64,000 nucleotides of DNA from Pleodorina starrii (taxonomy: Eukaryota > Chlorophyta > Chlorophyceae > Chlamydomonadales > Volvocaceae), in the NCBI GenBank assembly GCA_030267565.1, contig BRXU01000026.1, positions 434,001 to 498,000 of the forward strand, read 5' to 3'. Shown one piece after another: positions 1 through 12,900 of this stretch; positions within the stretch are counted from its first letter, which is position 1, and every line of letters begins with the position of its first letter. The notes under the pieces were generated by a model. That model was not told the DNA's origin and ran no database searches. It was given only the letters and a program-made list of their open reading frames with translations. Position numbers and translations under genes: made by a program.

Positions 1-380
1 AGTAAGTGCCGCTTGCAGAGATACAGTTGCGTGAATCAACCTCGCATCTCTCGCGCCCGAAACGATACCACTAGACCAAACTCCCAAACTTCTCAAATAT
101 ACATAACGTACCAAAACTTCTAAAATAGCCACCCGGATCCGCGCAACCGTGAAGCCCCTCGTCATAATAAGAGGCAGTAGCGGCGTCCAGCTTGGCTGCG
201 TGGACGGAGTCATGCAGAGCTGCGCATCATCATCAGATGGGTGCTGCGCGCGTCGATTCCGTCAAATAATAGGCCCGACCGTGGTGCCAGTTTCCTCGCT
301 GGAAGCTGCCACGGGAATATCAAGGGCGGAGCGAGATTGCTGTGCGTGCCACGCAGATCGGTCGTCGAGGCGTTCGTATA
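1..380. other. Non-coding flank, nothing recognised
   Basis: No coding exon, tRNA or repeat unit was recognised here. Short frames on both strands lack any domain or splice-site support. This is distal 3' flank of the minus-strand protease gene A, whose stop codon is at 978. Confidence 0.4.
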
Positions 381-505
381 GCAGCGACCGATGGTGGGGG
401 GGGCTGGGACCGGGGAAACCCGTCACCCCACCCCTCTGCTTCCATAACCCACGCCTCGGCTACCGGCCGGGCGTATCATTATTATTATTATGGCAGCGAC
501 CGATG
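381..505 (+). mobile_element. 5'-truncated RandI/Dualen 3' end with target-site duplication
   Basis: Positions 394-492 match the 3' end of the full-length LINE at about 26427-26532 almost base for base. Both have a G-rich block, a CCGGGGAAACCCGTC segment, a GCTACCGGCCGGGCGTATC segment and an ATT-repeat tail. The same 13 bases (GCAGCGACCGATG) stand on both sides, at 381-393 and 493-505. This is the signature of target-primed reverse transcription that stopped after about 100 bases. It has no coding capacity. Confidence 0.9.
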
Positions 506-977
506 CAGCCGCCGGTATACATGGGACAGTTCTGCGGGGGCGGGCCATAATAGCAATGGCACCTACCGCATTTCGAGTCTTTGAGTCTTCCCAGCCATGG
601 GTGCACAAGCACCCGCCCTTGCGCAACTTTGGAACAGAATTATCGCACATAATTTAGGGCTGTGCGACGATAGACCGCCCGTATGTTCATACGGAAATCG
701 CAGTCACAACTAACCAGGATCGAGGTCCGAACTGACAGATACATACAACCTGGGCTAACACTATTAATAATAAGCTACTGAGGCAGCTGCAGTTGGTAGA
801 TGATATCTGTTAATAATCAAGCAAGGATCCGCAATCCCTCTTTCCCTCCGCATGCAGCAGGCAGCATATATGGCTACACCCGCTACATAAAAAAGAAACA
901 CGCAGGCATGGCTCTAGCAGCTGACAGGTATAGACTCCATCATTGCTTGCTTAGGCATACGTGGATAGATTATTGCG
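506..977. other. 3' flank of protease gene A
   Basis: No gene was recognised. The stretch should contain the 3' UTR of the minus-strand gene that stops at 978, but I did not find the algal TGTAA polyadenylation signal on the minus strand here, so the transcript end is undetermined. Confidence 0.35.
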
Positions 978-3900
978 CTAGATAGCGAAGGGGTTTCGAG
1001 TCCAAGTCGGGAGCGAAGCCAGCGCGTTCCTTGTGCTCTGGCTGACGGGGAATCCCCACTTGGTGTAGAAGGGAACCAGGTTGACTCCTGAGGAGCGAGG
1101 CAGCGGGCGGGGTGAGGCGCGCATCAGCGGGAACACACGCAGGGCGGGCTGCGTGAGCGGATGCGCAATTACGTACATGGTGATAGCTGCGTGGTAGATG
1201 GGACGAGCTACTGGCACAATCAATGGGCGAGGCGTGCAGCAGATGGGCGGCTTGTGTTTTTGAATTTCCAACTTAGCCACAGTGTCCTCGCTCTTGCCAG
1301 GCGCCCGCCGCCCAAGTACGGACAACAACTAGCAACCATTACTGTGCATATGTGCTGCTGGGGTGGAGGCAGGGCGGGGTGGTACAGGTCGAATGCCAAG
1401 GTAAACAATAGAGGCTACACGTACGCGAGCAACGGCCTTGCTTGGTAGGGGGGTAAATGACCCTAGATAGATGATAGAAGAAGATAGATAGATGGATAGA
1501 CAGATAGATGGCCCCACACAAGCGCCCATATTACTTGTACAGATAAATGCAAGCCGTATGACGGAGTTATAGCCTGAACGTATGTATGCACGATGACAAA
1601 ACAGCACTACTGGGCAGCGCCTGCAACAAATAAGTGCAGGCGAGGCACCCAGCCAGCCACGCACCTGCCACTTTGCTCGAAGTTTGGATCCATGTCTGCA
1701 CGTTGTCAGCATCTGGCAATGTGTTGTTGAACTTCTGGTACGCAGCGTTCATCTTGCGGTAGAACTCCCAGCCGAAGCCCTCCTTCAGCTGCGTGTTTAA
1801 TTTATTGTGCGTGTACGTAAGATTGGGCGTTAGTTTGTGTGTTGGGTTTGGGCATTTGTGGGGCAGCAGGGCGGTTAGTTTATCAGCTGGGGGTACATGA
1901 ATGCGTGACGGGCGGGATGGGTGAATGTGTCGCGCGGCGAGGAACACCATTAAGATGGTGTTACATGGGATACGTGATGATGACACTATTCTTAACGTAA
2001 AACCTTGCTTGGCAGCAGGGCGGTGGGTAGCTAGCTAGGTGGGCTCCTTTCATTCTATAGATCTGTACATGCATACCAAGTCACTCCGATGCGCATTGAC
2101 GTAAATGCGTATCTTTCATGATCCATCGTTACATCGATGAACCCCACATATATACGCGCGTTGCGTCTTCGTGCCCACCCGCCCTCCGTCCACGCGCACA
2201 ACTAACGCAACCACAAATCTACCTGCAGATACGTGTCGAGCGCCACCCACACGTTCCAGTCCGAAGCCCATTTGGCGCCCTTCGCAAAGTAATCAGCGCG
2301 GATCAGGGCACGGCCCTCCGGAGACACGTTGGGCCAGTTCTCCCAGGTTGTGGTCAGTACACCGGTCTTCTCCTGCGTGGCCGGGGTGGGTGGGTGGCGC
2401 GCGGGTGGTGGGGGAGGAGGTATGCGTACGTGTATGAATAATGTGTGGGCGTGTATGTACGCGGCGGTGACGGCGGGAGCGTGCGGGTAGGTGATGGGGT
2501 TTGGTGGAGGTGTGCATGCGTAGCTAGGGTAGGGTGGTGGCGCCTGTGGGCTTGTCCTGGCTGGGCGGCGGGCTAGAAGCGTATCTTGTGATGCATTAGG
2601 ATAGCCGTCCGTCTATCTACTGATCTGGCATTGCCGGAAGGCGTGATACGTACGTACACCAGCCAGTGTGGGGCGGGATGCAACTGCAATCGATGCTCAC
2701 CAGAGCGTACATGGTCCACAGATTGTTGAAGCTCTCCCCAGTGCCGCTGAACTGCATGTCGGCCCACTGGTGGTTGTGCCCCAGCTCATGGTATGGGCCC
2801 CACGCGCCCTTGATCTGCGCGTGTCCATGCAATTAGTTGTATGCTTTTAGGTGCGTCAGAAGTGCAAACGGTCACCGCGCGACGCGCATCATCAAGGCAC
2901 GACGGAAGCATACCCACGCAGCCAACGGGGCAACGCTCCATCCCTCTGGATGCGCACGCCCAGTAATTATCGAACAGCCCTCAACGACTCATTCCGGCGG
3001 CTGGGCAGGCAATGGCGCACGTAAACACGCAAGGCCATACGTTCTGTGCAGTTACACCTAGCAGTACATACAGGTGCGAGTCGTATTGGACCAATCCAAC
3101 TGCACTCTTCTACTTTCAATGGGACACGCAATTGTCCGTCTTCCATCCGCCGTCCAGAGAACGTTGGAAGAAGTAAGATGGCCTCGCTTAGTCTCCCCCT
3201 TACCCTTGATGATCCAACGTACATATATGTACTACATACCGACAACTCAACCCACGCAAGCAACGAACTCAACCTCACCTGAAGCTGCTTCAGGTTGGTC
3301 ATTTCCTGGAGGTATACATAATATGTATACATGGAGCGATTGGCATGGGCCATGGCGGCGGGGATGGGGCGGGCGGGGCCTTAAGTAGGGTCCCGAACGG
3401 GCGGGGGCGGGAGGGGGGTATTTATAGCTTTATTTGGCTCGATCTATCGCCCCAAATGAGACATTCAAACAGTCGCCCGCACGCGCGCTCGCCCTCCCGT
3501 GCAGCCCGCCTCTCAGACCTGATGGACTTCCGGGTAGTCGTATGCCATGATGGGGTAGCCCGAGTGCATCCAGCCGCCACCAATGTCCGCATCCACCAGG
3601 AAACGCTCTGCATAGATACCAGATAATAAGATGGAAACGATATTTGCATATATATCTTAATAAATGATTACGTCGCAGAAAGACAATGAGAACAGAAACG
3701 TCCTTTGTGCACATACATGCATGTGCCGCGGCTGCGTCGGGTCCTGCTGCGCTGTGATTCTTTACAGCTGCTGCCTACGCAAATGATAGACTCGCGCGAA
3801 TGAAACAAGATTCGATGCGGGCAGGCTTGCTTGCTATCTTCTTTGATGTGAATATCTGCACGCACGTGGGATGGCTTATCTACCAGCCCACCTGCCCGAG

Positions 3901-6900
3901 CCCGGTCCGTAGGTATGTTGGCCAACCAAGCCATGCTATCCATTACCAGGTTCCAGTGGTTCAACAGATTGACGGGGTTGATGAGGTCGCGGATGGCCTG
4001 TTGGGGAACATACATAGATAGATAGACAAGAAAGGGATGAACGGCACTACTTCATGGTGAGCGCAAAGTTGGGTGGTGCGTGACGCCCAGCAGGTAAACA
4101 CCGGCCGCCGCTGAGGGCAGCAACCTTAGATAGAACGAAGGGCAGAGCGTGCAAAGGTGAGGTGCGAGTATTTATGTATGAGTCCAATCGCGCTCTTGTC
4201 AGTGCAGTCAGCGCTCCCGTCATGCTGTTCTCATTCTCAGCGGCAGGTATTGATCTGACACCCGACTGCACAGCATCCACCAGCCAGGTCATAATCCATA
4301 GCCACACACCGCGGATGGCAGCATAATGACGAACTTGCCGCTGTCCAGCTCAGCCCAGGGTCCGGGGTAAAAGCGGATGATGTTCTTCCAGTCGGCCTGT
4401 GTAGAGACGGACGGGCATGCGTAAACGTGCGTGTGCGTGCGTGTGCGTGCGTGTGCAGCGCCACAAGGGCGCACACGACATAACGTGCGCCCGGCAACTC
4501 AATCGATCGATCCGGGCCTCATCTATCTATCAATCATCAGGCAGCTGCTGCCAGCAGTCATGCATCATGCGTTCGCACCGTCAACTTGACGCATGCAGTA
4601 TCGCCAATGCAACGCACCGCTTTGGTTTCGCCGAGCTTAAAGTACGGCGTTTGTACGACGTTTGAGATGGTGACCTGCACGCGATCGAGATGCGCATGTC
4701 ATGCATGCATGGGGCCGTCAGACTTCGCTCCATAATACGTGGGCAGTACGAAATGTGTGATGGCGCTACTTACTAGCAATGTCAGGCACAGTTGATAAGA
4801 ACAATCGGAGGCGTCCCGCCGTGCAGCGTACTGTATGCTTATCCTACCTTCACTGCCGTACAACTTGTAACCCATTTGTTTCCATTTTTTGGATTGCAAA
4901 TAATGGAAGGAACTCGATTTATCGGGATTTGGAGTCGCGCAATCCCCTACCTCTTCCCAATCACTGCCCCCCTGCGATCTGCTGCCGCCCTCGCTGCCCT
5001 CGCCTCGGCTCTCGGGCCGGCCCCCGCGTGCACTTGCTTGCCACTGGTCCCGGCTACGGCCGATGCCGTGGTGAACCGACGGCTGGCTGGGTTACGTAAC
5101 CCATTAAAGAAAGGCCTACCACCACATTGCCCAGCTTGGAGCCCGGCGGCACCAGAACGAAGACCAGTCCGCCCAGCGGGTTGCCGGCGGTGGTGACGGT
5201 GGAGTTGAGCGCAAAGCGGGTGAAGGCAATGGGCACACGGAACCACTGTTCCTTCCCCGTGAGGTCGTCCGTGTGGGCGCCGATCTGCGTGAGGCGGGTA
5301 CGAACGACTGAAGATGTATGGCGCACGTACATACGCCGTTCAGTGGCGGTGCGTTCAGCAGCAGGGAGCAGCTGAATGAAAACCCTCGGGTGCGTCAATT
5401 AGAACGACACAATTTTGCGAGCTGGGCCCGCCAAACTATTACCTAGCTACGTACGTTACGTCACACCGCCAATCAACAGACCGCATCCATTCCCGCCACC
5501 TACGTAAGTTTTCCGTCCGTGCGTGCACATAAGCGTCGGCATTGGATTATCTAGCGCGCTTGGTTACAGACGTACGTTCGTACGCGTGTCCACCCATCTA
5601 CGTACGTACCTGCACTTGCAGCCCCTGCTTGACGGCTGTGGGCGTCCTGAGGGTAATAGTGATCAGTTGGCCAGGTGGCGCGTAGACGCCCGTGGAACGC
5701 CATACGGGCTCATTCCATCCGGCGTAGTAAAACTTGTACGGCGGGCGGTTGTAGGTGCCGTTGATGGTTATGTTGACGCTGATCCTTGAGGCGTTGGTAG
5801 GGACAGCGCCGGGGTAGGACGCCGCGGAGAGGGAGGCTCGCAAGCCCGCAATGTCACCACGACGAATCGCCACAACCTCAATCGCCACCTTTTACATACA
5901 GTACGATTCAAAAAGGGACACACACACAATGCACATGGTTCCTGGAACAGAAACACTTGCGAGTGTATATATGTGCGTATTACTGGAAGCTACAAATACG
6001 CAGTGGAGGGACACTCATCAAGCAACAGCAGTTAATAAGGCAAAGGATCCAGCGCAGCGGGTGCATCTTCTACTGAGCGAGGACAATAGACATACATGCA
6101 TATTACATCACCGCTGGCGCTCATATCGCGAAGTAGATGCGGCGACGGGGCTGCTGATCTCACCCACAAAACGTATGGTATGGCAGCACACGTGTATCTC
6201 CTATCTACCTCCTTGATAACGTTTTAGGAGCAACATACATAAGATCCCGTTTGAAGCTACGTACGCAGATTGGCATATCGGATTGGAATCCCAGGGGCAC
6301 CCACGCACGCATCTCACGTCCAAAATGTTGCCGGGGTAGCCATTCTTGGAGTCCAGGGGGCTGCTCGGGCCGATTCCGCTGCCCGATGAGTTTGCGCGCG
6401 CCGCATCCAGCAGGGGCCACACGCCGTCGAGGCCAGACGCGGCGGCGTTCGCCCGAGATGGCAAAGACTTGGCGAGCGCGTTCAGTGCCGTGTTGGCTGC
6501 GGGTGCGTTATAGAGTGGGATATGGCGGTCGTTACGTAATTGTATGTCCATTCGAAGCGAGGGGAGCCAGGGGGCGGGGGCGACGGGGTCGCGCGGCAGC
6601 AGGCGGCAAGTGACGGCGGGCAGCGCGCGACAGCAAATGGTGATGGATAGATTGAGATAGATTGAGTGGCCATGTACGAATGCGTCTATGGAGAAGCTCT
6701 GGCGGGATCCATGGATAGATCGAGGCATGGCACATCCACTCCCGCCGCTGCGTGCCCTACCTCTTACTACCTGCTATAATACTACATACGGGACAGCCTG
6801 ACATGAAGGTAGGTGAGCCCGCACACACAACTGACGTACCTATCGGGTACAACGTCGTGTTTGTGAAGGTTGCAGTCTTGGCCTTGACAGCGGTGAGGAG

Positions 6901-9900
6901 CGTCTGGGATACGGCAGGGAGATACGTAAACGCGATTGGGAATACCGACCGGTGGCCACCGGACAATGACGGTAAGCGAGAAGCGAGTGAATACGATACG
7001 CGGCGGCAGCGACCAGGCGGCCGCCCCATGCAAGCTGTATACCGGTATATGTAATGTTCATGTTCATGGTGACGATGGGCTCACGCACGACGGAGGATGG
7101 AGGACGGAGCGAGGCTCACCGTTACGTAAAGGGTGTTGAAGTAGACCCACTCGGCCGGCGGAGTCGCCCTCGCAGGCTGTACGTATTATAATATATCAAT
7201 GGGGCGGCGGGGCAGACAGGTAGGAGGGAAGCACGGCGATAAGGAACATGGGCGGCGCAGGCACGCAAACAACTATCTATCTAGTTCACAACGCTAACTA
7301 CGGCCAAATCGCAGCGGCATTTACCTATCGGCGGCTTTACGTTCCAAACTAACTCCACTAGTCTTTCTCCACGTTTAATGAGGATACCATCTGATACCAT
7401 TCCCCGGAAAAAATGGAAGCTAGCTAGCACCCCGGCACACGCACACACGCGTATGGCTGGGTATGCGCGCGTACGTGTATGTTGCAGCCGTGCTGCTGGA
7501 GAAGCTTCAGCTTATTGCTTTGGTTGGCACATTTGCCCCCAGCAGTCGTTCACCACTTGCAACACTGGAAATAAAATGAAGCTTCCCGTGCGATCTATCG
7601 CCTACCGGCAAACCTGTATGTGTGTACATACGTACGGAATGGACGGACCCCCTTTTACCTCCCTACCTGGAACCCCGTCTGCACGTCGGTGGTGACCGCG
7701 AGGCCCAGTGGCCACAGCACCCGGTTGATCGCTAGGTCGGTGAATATATTTGCGTTGGGGTGCGAGTAGCTCCAATACCAGGCGTGGCCTGCATTTGTTG
7801 CGTGCGGACGAGTAAGTGTGTGTGGATATGTGGAACGGCGGGGATGTCATCGCCCTCCAGCAGCAGGTGCGTGCATGATGAACGACACACACGCACAGAG
7901 GTGCCGCCCGCCGCGAGTCGGCCGCTGACAGGTCTATCTGCTGCTAGTGCACCTATGGATGTCGCTGTGCGTGGGGTGCCGGGGCTCGTCATCACCAGAT
8001 CGTCACAGGGAGATGGCTAGGGAAGGCTCACGGCGAATGATAAGTCACTTCCCCCGTGCGTGACCGCGGATTTCTTAGCTATATAACTTCGCCGTTAGGT
8101 CCCCCGGGTTTGCACGTTCCTGTCCGGGCAGCTTGTTCTATCTGCTCCGGGTGTAAGAGGGGATTCCGGACTTAGCGCGACGCGCGGGTCCGACCCGTTG
8201 GTCACGTAACAACGTGAACCTTCAAAGTAACAGAATCAGACATATTAATAATAAATATTAATACAGTCCAAAGACTAGTGTGGTGTGTCACTAGTTGGAG
8301 GAGTTCTCAGAGAGAACACAGAAGATACTTGATCTGTCGTATCACGATACGGCACGCGGCTTGGCGAGGGCCGTGAAGTAGAAAAGCTCGTCGGGCTAGG
8401 GCATGGTGCCATTGCTTACACACTGCGGTCCAGGTTCAATACCTGGCTAGGCCCATACTTCCGTTTACATCTCACTCGCTTAAGGTATAAAGATCCACGC
8501 TTCCGCACAGGTCTGCCACTCGGCAGACTAAGATAGAATCTCATTCATTACAGTGGTATCCTCGTATCCAGGTTACCTTTGCGATGTCTTCTCACTCCAA
8601 GGAGACGGGCGAGCTCGCGGCCGCGCCGCGCGCCGCCGCCGATGAGTCGGCTGAGGTCGCCGACCTCAACCCCGCTCCGGTGAGGCCCATCAAAAAGAAG
8701 AAGGGCAAGAAGCAGATCAAAAAGCAAACCATTGGTTCGCTTTACGCTAAGACCCGAGCGAGGGTCAAGTCCAGTCGCGTGATCGCCGACGATCACAAGC
8801 ATAGTCCCGCTAGGCGGGCCAAAGCCGTTCCTAAGAAACATATTCGCTTCTCTGATGATGGCAATATTCTTTCGGACGACCCACAGGAGGCCTCCGAGTT
8901 GGCCAACGCTGTTAAGGAGCTCGGCCTGGCCGATAACCAGGCCGCTGAGGGTCAGGAGACCCACACCGTCGCTGAGCTCATGGCGATGGTGAAGAAGCTC
9001 CTCTTGTGCTGGTATACTTAGACGACATTCTGGTGTTCAGCAAAACACCAGAAGAGCATGTACGGCACCTTCGTACCGTGCTTCAACTGCTCAGAGAGCA
9101 CCAGTTCAAGGCAAAGCTGTCCAAATGTGAATTCAACAAGCCACAGTTGAAATTCCTAGGCCACATTGTGAGCCGCGAAGGTCTGAAAGTCGACGATTCT
9201 AAAATCGCAACAGTACAAAATTGGCCTGTTCCCAAAGATGTTCGCAAATTGCGCGAATTCCTAGGCCTTGCCAACTATTTCAGACGCTTCATACAGGGGT
9301 ATTCGGGGCTGGCATCGCCCTTGACAGCTTTCACCAGTGTGAAAGTGCCCTTCATCTGGTCGCCCAAATGCCAAGCTGCATTTGATGGCATCAAATTCGC
9401 CTTGAGCAACGCACCTGTCCTCGCCCTACCACAGCTCGACAAACCTTTCGAGGTCTGGTCCGACGCGTCGGTTAACGGAACGGGCGCAGTACTTATGCAG
9501 AACGGCCACCCCGTAGCCTACACTAGTAAGAAATTTACTAGTGCAGAATACAACTACACGACCACGGATCAGGAATGCCTTGGAGTAATTCACGCACTCC
9601 AAGAGTGGCGCTGTTACCTAGAGGGGAGTGAATTCCTTCTGTTGACCGATCACAACCCCCTAGTGTATCTGCATGAGCAGCGCGGAGCTGGCTTGCTGTC
9701 GCGGAGACAAGCAAGGTGGATGGAGTACTTACAGCGCTTCAGTGGCATGAAGTGGGAGTACCGTCCGGGTCGAACAAACGTGGCAGACCCACTAAGCAGG
9801 GTACATGAGGCAGTGCTATCGGTGCTTGCCACTGCGCTTACGGGTAGCGACATTGGCAGACTCATTCGTGAGGGATATGCTGGAGATCCCTGGTTTAAGA

Positions 9901-12900
9901 CACCGAAGGCGGCACGGTTGCAGTTAAAACGAAAGGACGGGTTCTGGTACCACGGTAACCAGATAGTCGTACCCAACGTCCCACAGCTGCGCACGCAAAT
10001 CCTGAGGGAGTACCATGACACTCCGTTCAGTGGGCATCCCGGTGCACACCGCACCCAAGACGCGATCGCAAAACGGTTCTGGTGGCCTGGCCTCCACACA
10101 GACGTGCAACAGTACGTTGCTTCGTGCCCAAAGTGCCAGCGCAACAAACCCCTTAATCAGAAGCCGGGGGGTCTACTGCAACCTCTCCCGATCCCGCAGG
10201 GAGTGTGGGAAAGCGTATCAATGGATCTGATTACACAGCTGCCAACCACGCAAGATGGGCACGACGCGATTGTAGTGTTTGTGGACCGGCTCAGCAAGAT
10301 GACCCACTTTGCTGCCACACACACATCCGTCACAGCAGAAGACTTGGCGCACCTGTTCGTGTCAACTGTCTTCAAGCAACACGGTTTACCCAAAAACATT
10401 GTTTCGGACCGTGATCCTCGGTTTACGAGCAAGTTTTGGACAGAAGTAACACGCCTACTTGGTACTCAACTTTACATGAGCACGGCGTTTCATCCACAAA
10501 CCGATGGCCAGACGGAACGGATGAACCGTCTCCTCGAGGAGACGCTACGGCACTACATTTCCCCGTTGCAAGACGACTGGGACAAACATCTACCGCTTGT
10601 TGAGTTTGCCATAAACAGCTCCAAGCAGGTATCGATAGGCACAACTCCGTTCATGCTGAATGGTGGACGACAGCCACGCACCCCGGCTGATCTCCAATTG
10701 CCTACCAAAGTGCCGGCTGCCGCATCTTTTGAGTCCAACTTACGCGAACGACTCGCGAAGGCAAATGCGTGCCTGCAAGCTGCGCAGGAACGACAAAAGA
10801 CGTTCGCTGACCGCCGCCGGAAGGTGGTCGCGTTCGCCGAGGGTCAAGAAGTGTTGCTCCACACCAAGAACATTACGTTCAAAACCCCTGGAACGCGCAA
10901 GCTCATGCCGCGCTACATCGGGCCGTTTCGCATTCTGAAAATGGTTACCCCGGTAGCAGCAAAGCTAGCTAGACTTGCCTCCTGAGATGCGCGTACACCC
11001 AGTGTTTCACGTTTCGCTTTTGCGACACTACAAGTCGGACGGCAGAACACCCCCACCGCCAGCCTTCAATCTAGGCGGCGAAGACTATTGGGCGGTTGAG
11101 GCCATTGTGGATCACAAAGACGTTCCTATCGGTCGCGGCAAGCACCGGCGGGAATACTTTGTCAAATGGCACGGCTTTCCAGCTACGGATAACAGCTGGG
11201 AGCCTGAAGCGAATCTTCGCGAGTCCGCACCCGTGGAACACGAGCTGGAGGCATATGAAGCAAAACTCCCAGAGGCGCAGCGCAAGGGAACGCGCCATGC
11301 GACCCTCTTGGACGAGTACAAAAGCTGCAGGAATGCACCTGCCCAGCCCCAACCCCAAACCCAAAAGCGGCACATTCCCGAACAAGAACAGCCGAACCAA
11401 CCGCTTCGACGGTCCAAACGGCTGAAGAGAAGATAAATCCGTACTACGGAGCTCTCGGGACGCTCGCTTCAGAGGGGGGGGAATGTAAGAGGGGATTCCG
11501 GACTTAGCGCGACGCGCGGGTCCGACCCGTTGGTCACGTAACAACGTGAACCTTCAAAGTAACAGAATCAGACATATTAATAATAAATATTAATACAGTC
11601 CAAAGACTAGTGTGGTGTGTCACTAGTTGGAGGAGTTCTCAGAGAGAACACAGAAGATACTTGATCTGTCGTATCACGATACGGCACGCGGCTTGGCGAG
11701 GGCCGTGAAGTAGAAAAGCTCGTCGGGCTAGGGCATGGTGCCATTGCTTACACACTGCGGTCCAGGTTCAATACCTGGCTAGGCCCATACTTCCGTTTAC
11801 ATCTCACTCGCTTAAGGTATAAAGATCCACGCTTCCGCACAGGTCTGCCACTCGGCAGACTAAGATAGAATCTCATTCATTACACCGGGTGTGCTTTCCT
11901 TGGGCCCTGTAAGTTCGTCTCCGCTGCTGCAGTGCACGGCCAGTTGGCCCGCTGGAAGCTCTACCGCTTCGAAGGTCTGCCTGTTGCTGCCCGCTTCGCA
12001 CAAGCGGGGCAGCACGCGCGCATTGTAATAACAGATCCGTGTCTCTCCCTTGGCGCCTACCTCCGACCAGCAGTCCCTTGCCGGTAGTGTTGGCGAACTT
12101 CACCAGGGCCGCCACCTGATCTGGGGTATACTGGATATATGTGTCGATCCTGTGCGTGTCAGGCGGGGCATGCGCGCGTGTATGTGCAACCCAGCGAACA
12201 ACCGGCATGCAAGGTTGCGAGCACAGGCGGGGGCGGATATAACGCTGAGTGTCGTGCATGGCACACGGCAACTGTGGTGCAAACGAGGCCGTGCTTGTGC
12301 TGTTGGTGCTCAGGTAAAGAGTAAAGACGATAGTTGTGGACAGCCGAGCTGTTTGTGCTGATTATTACCCTTGCTTGCTTTTACGTCCCGTGCTGTTACA
12401 GTCAACACCCGTCACGTCCACGCAGTTCAGCCGCCGCGCCACGATCGAGCACCAGGCCGCCCGCCCGCCCGCCTAGCAAGTATGTATGTCAGATAGGAGC
12501 GCTGTATGTGCCACACCTTACTTGTGTGCGCACGCACACGACATGGCAAGAGCACGCCCGCCACTAGTTGTACGTACCAGTAGACGTCCACGTTCGACGA
12601 GCCGCCCGCCACAAACGCGTCCAGGTCCACTGTGCTGGCGATGACGCTGAACGACCCCGTCGTCTTGTTAGCCTGGATGGATGGTGGCAGTAATAAGTAA
12701 TACGGCGATGTGTTGGAAGTAGATACGTAGGGCGCCATCACGGGCGGGACAAACTCCACACATACTCCACACAATCAAACCGGTACACTGATAGGACCGA
12801 CGAAGTAAAACGAGGGGAACGAGGTAACATGCAAGCAAACCGCCGTATCGTGGGCAGTAGCACAGCGGGAAGCCCCTCCATTTCTAGCATCACGCACTAC

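Larger units (their letters stand above)
8147..11889 (+). mobile_element. Ty3/gypsy chromovirus, internal-deletion copy (gypsy-1)
   Basis: A complete insertion unit of 3733 bp: 401-bp LTRs at 8152-8552 and 11484-11884, both starting TGTAAG and ending TTACA, flanked by the 5-bp duplication CCGGG at 8147-8151 and 11885-11889. Reading base by base I see no difference between the LTRs, so insertion is recent. Inside are a gag-like frame and a pol frame that starts abruptly at the RT YLDD motif. The rest of gag, the protease and the first half of RT are missing. The element sits in an intron of protease gene A, in the opposite orientation. It cannot make its own RT, so it was either trans-mobilised or deleted after insertion. 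Confidence 0.95.
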
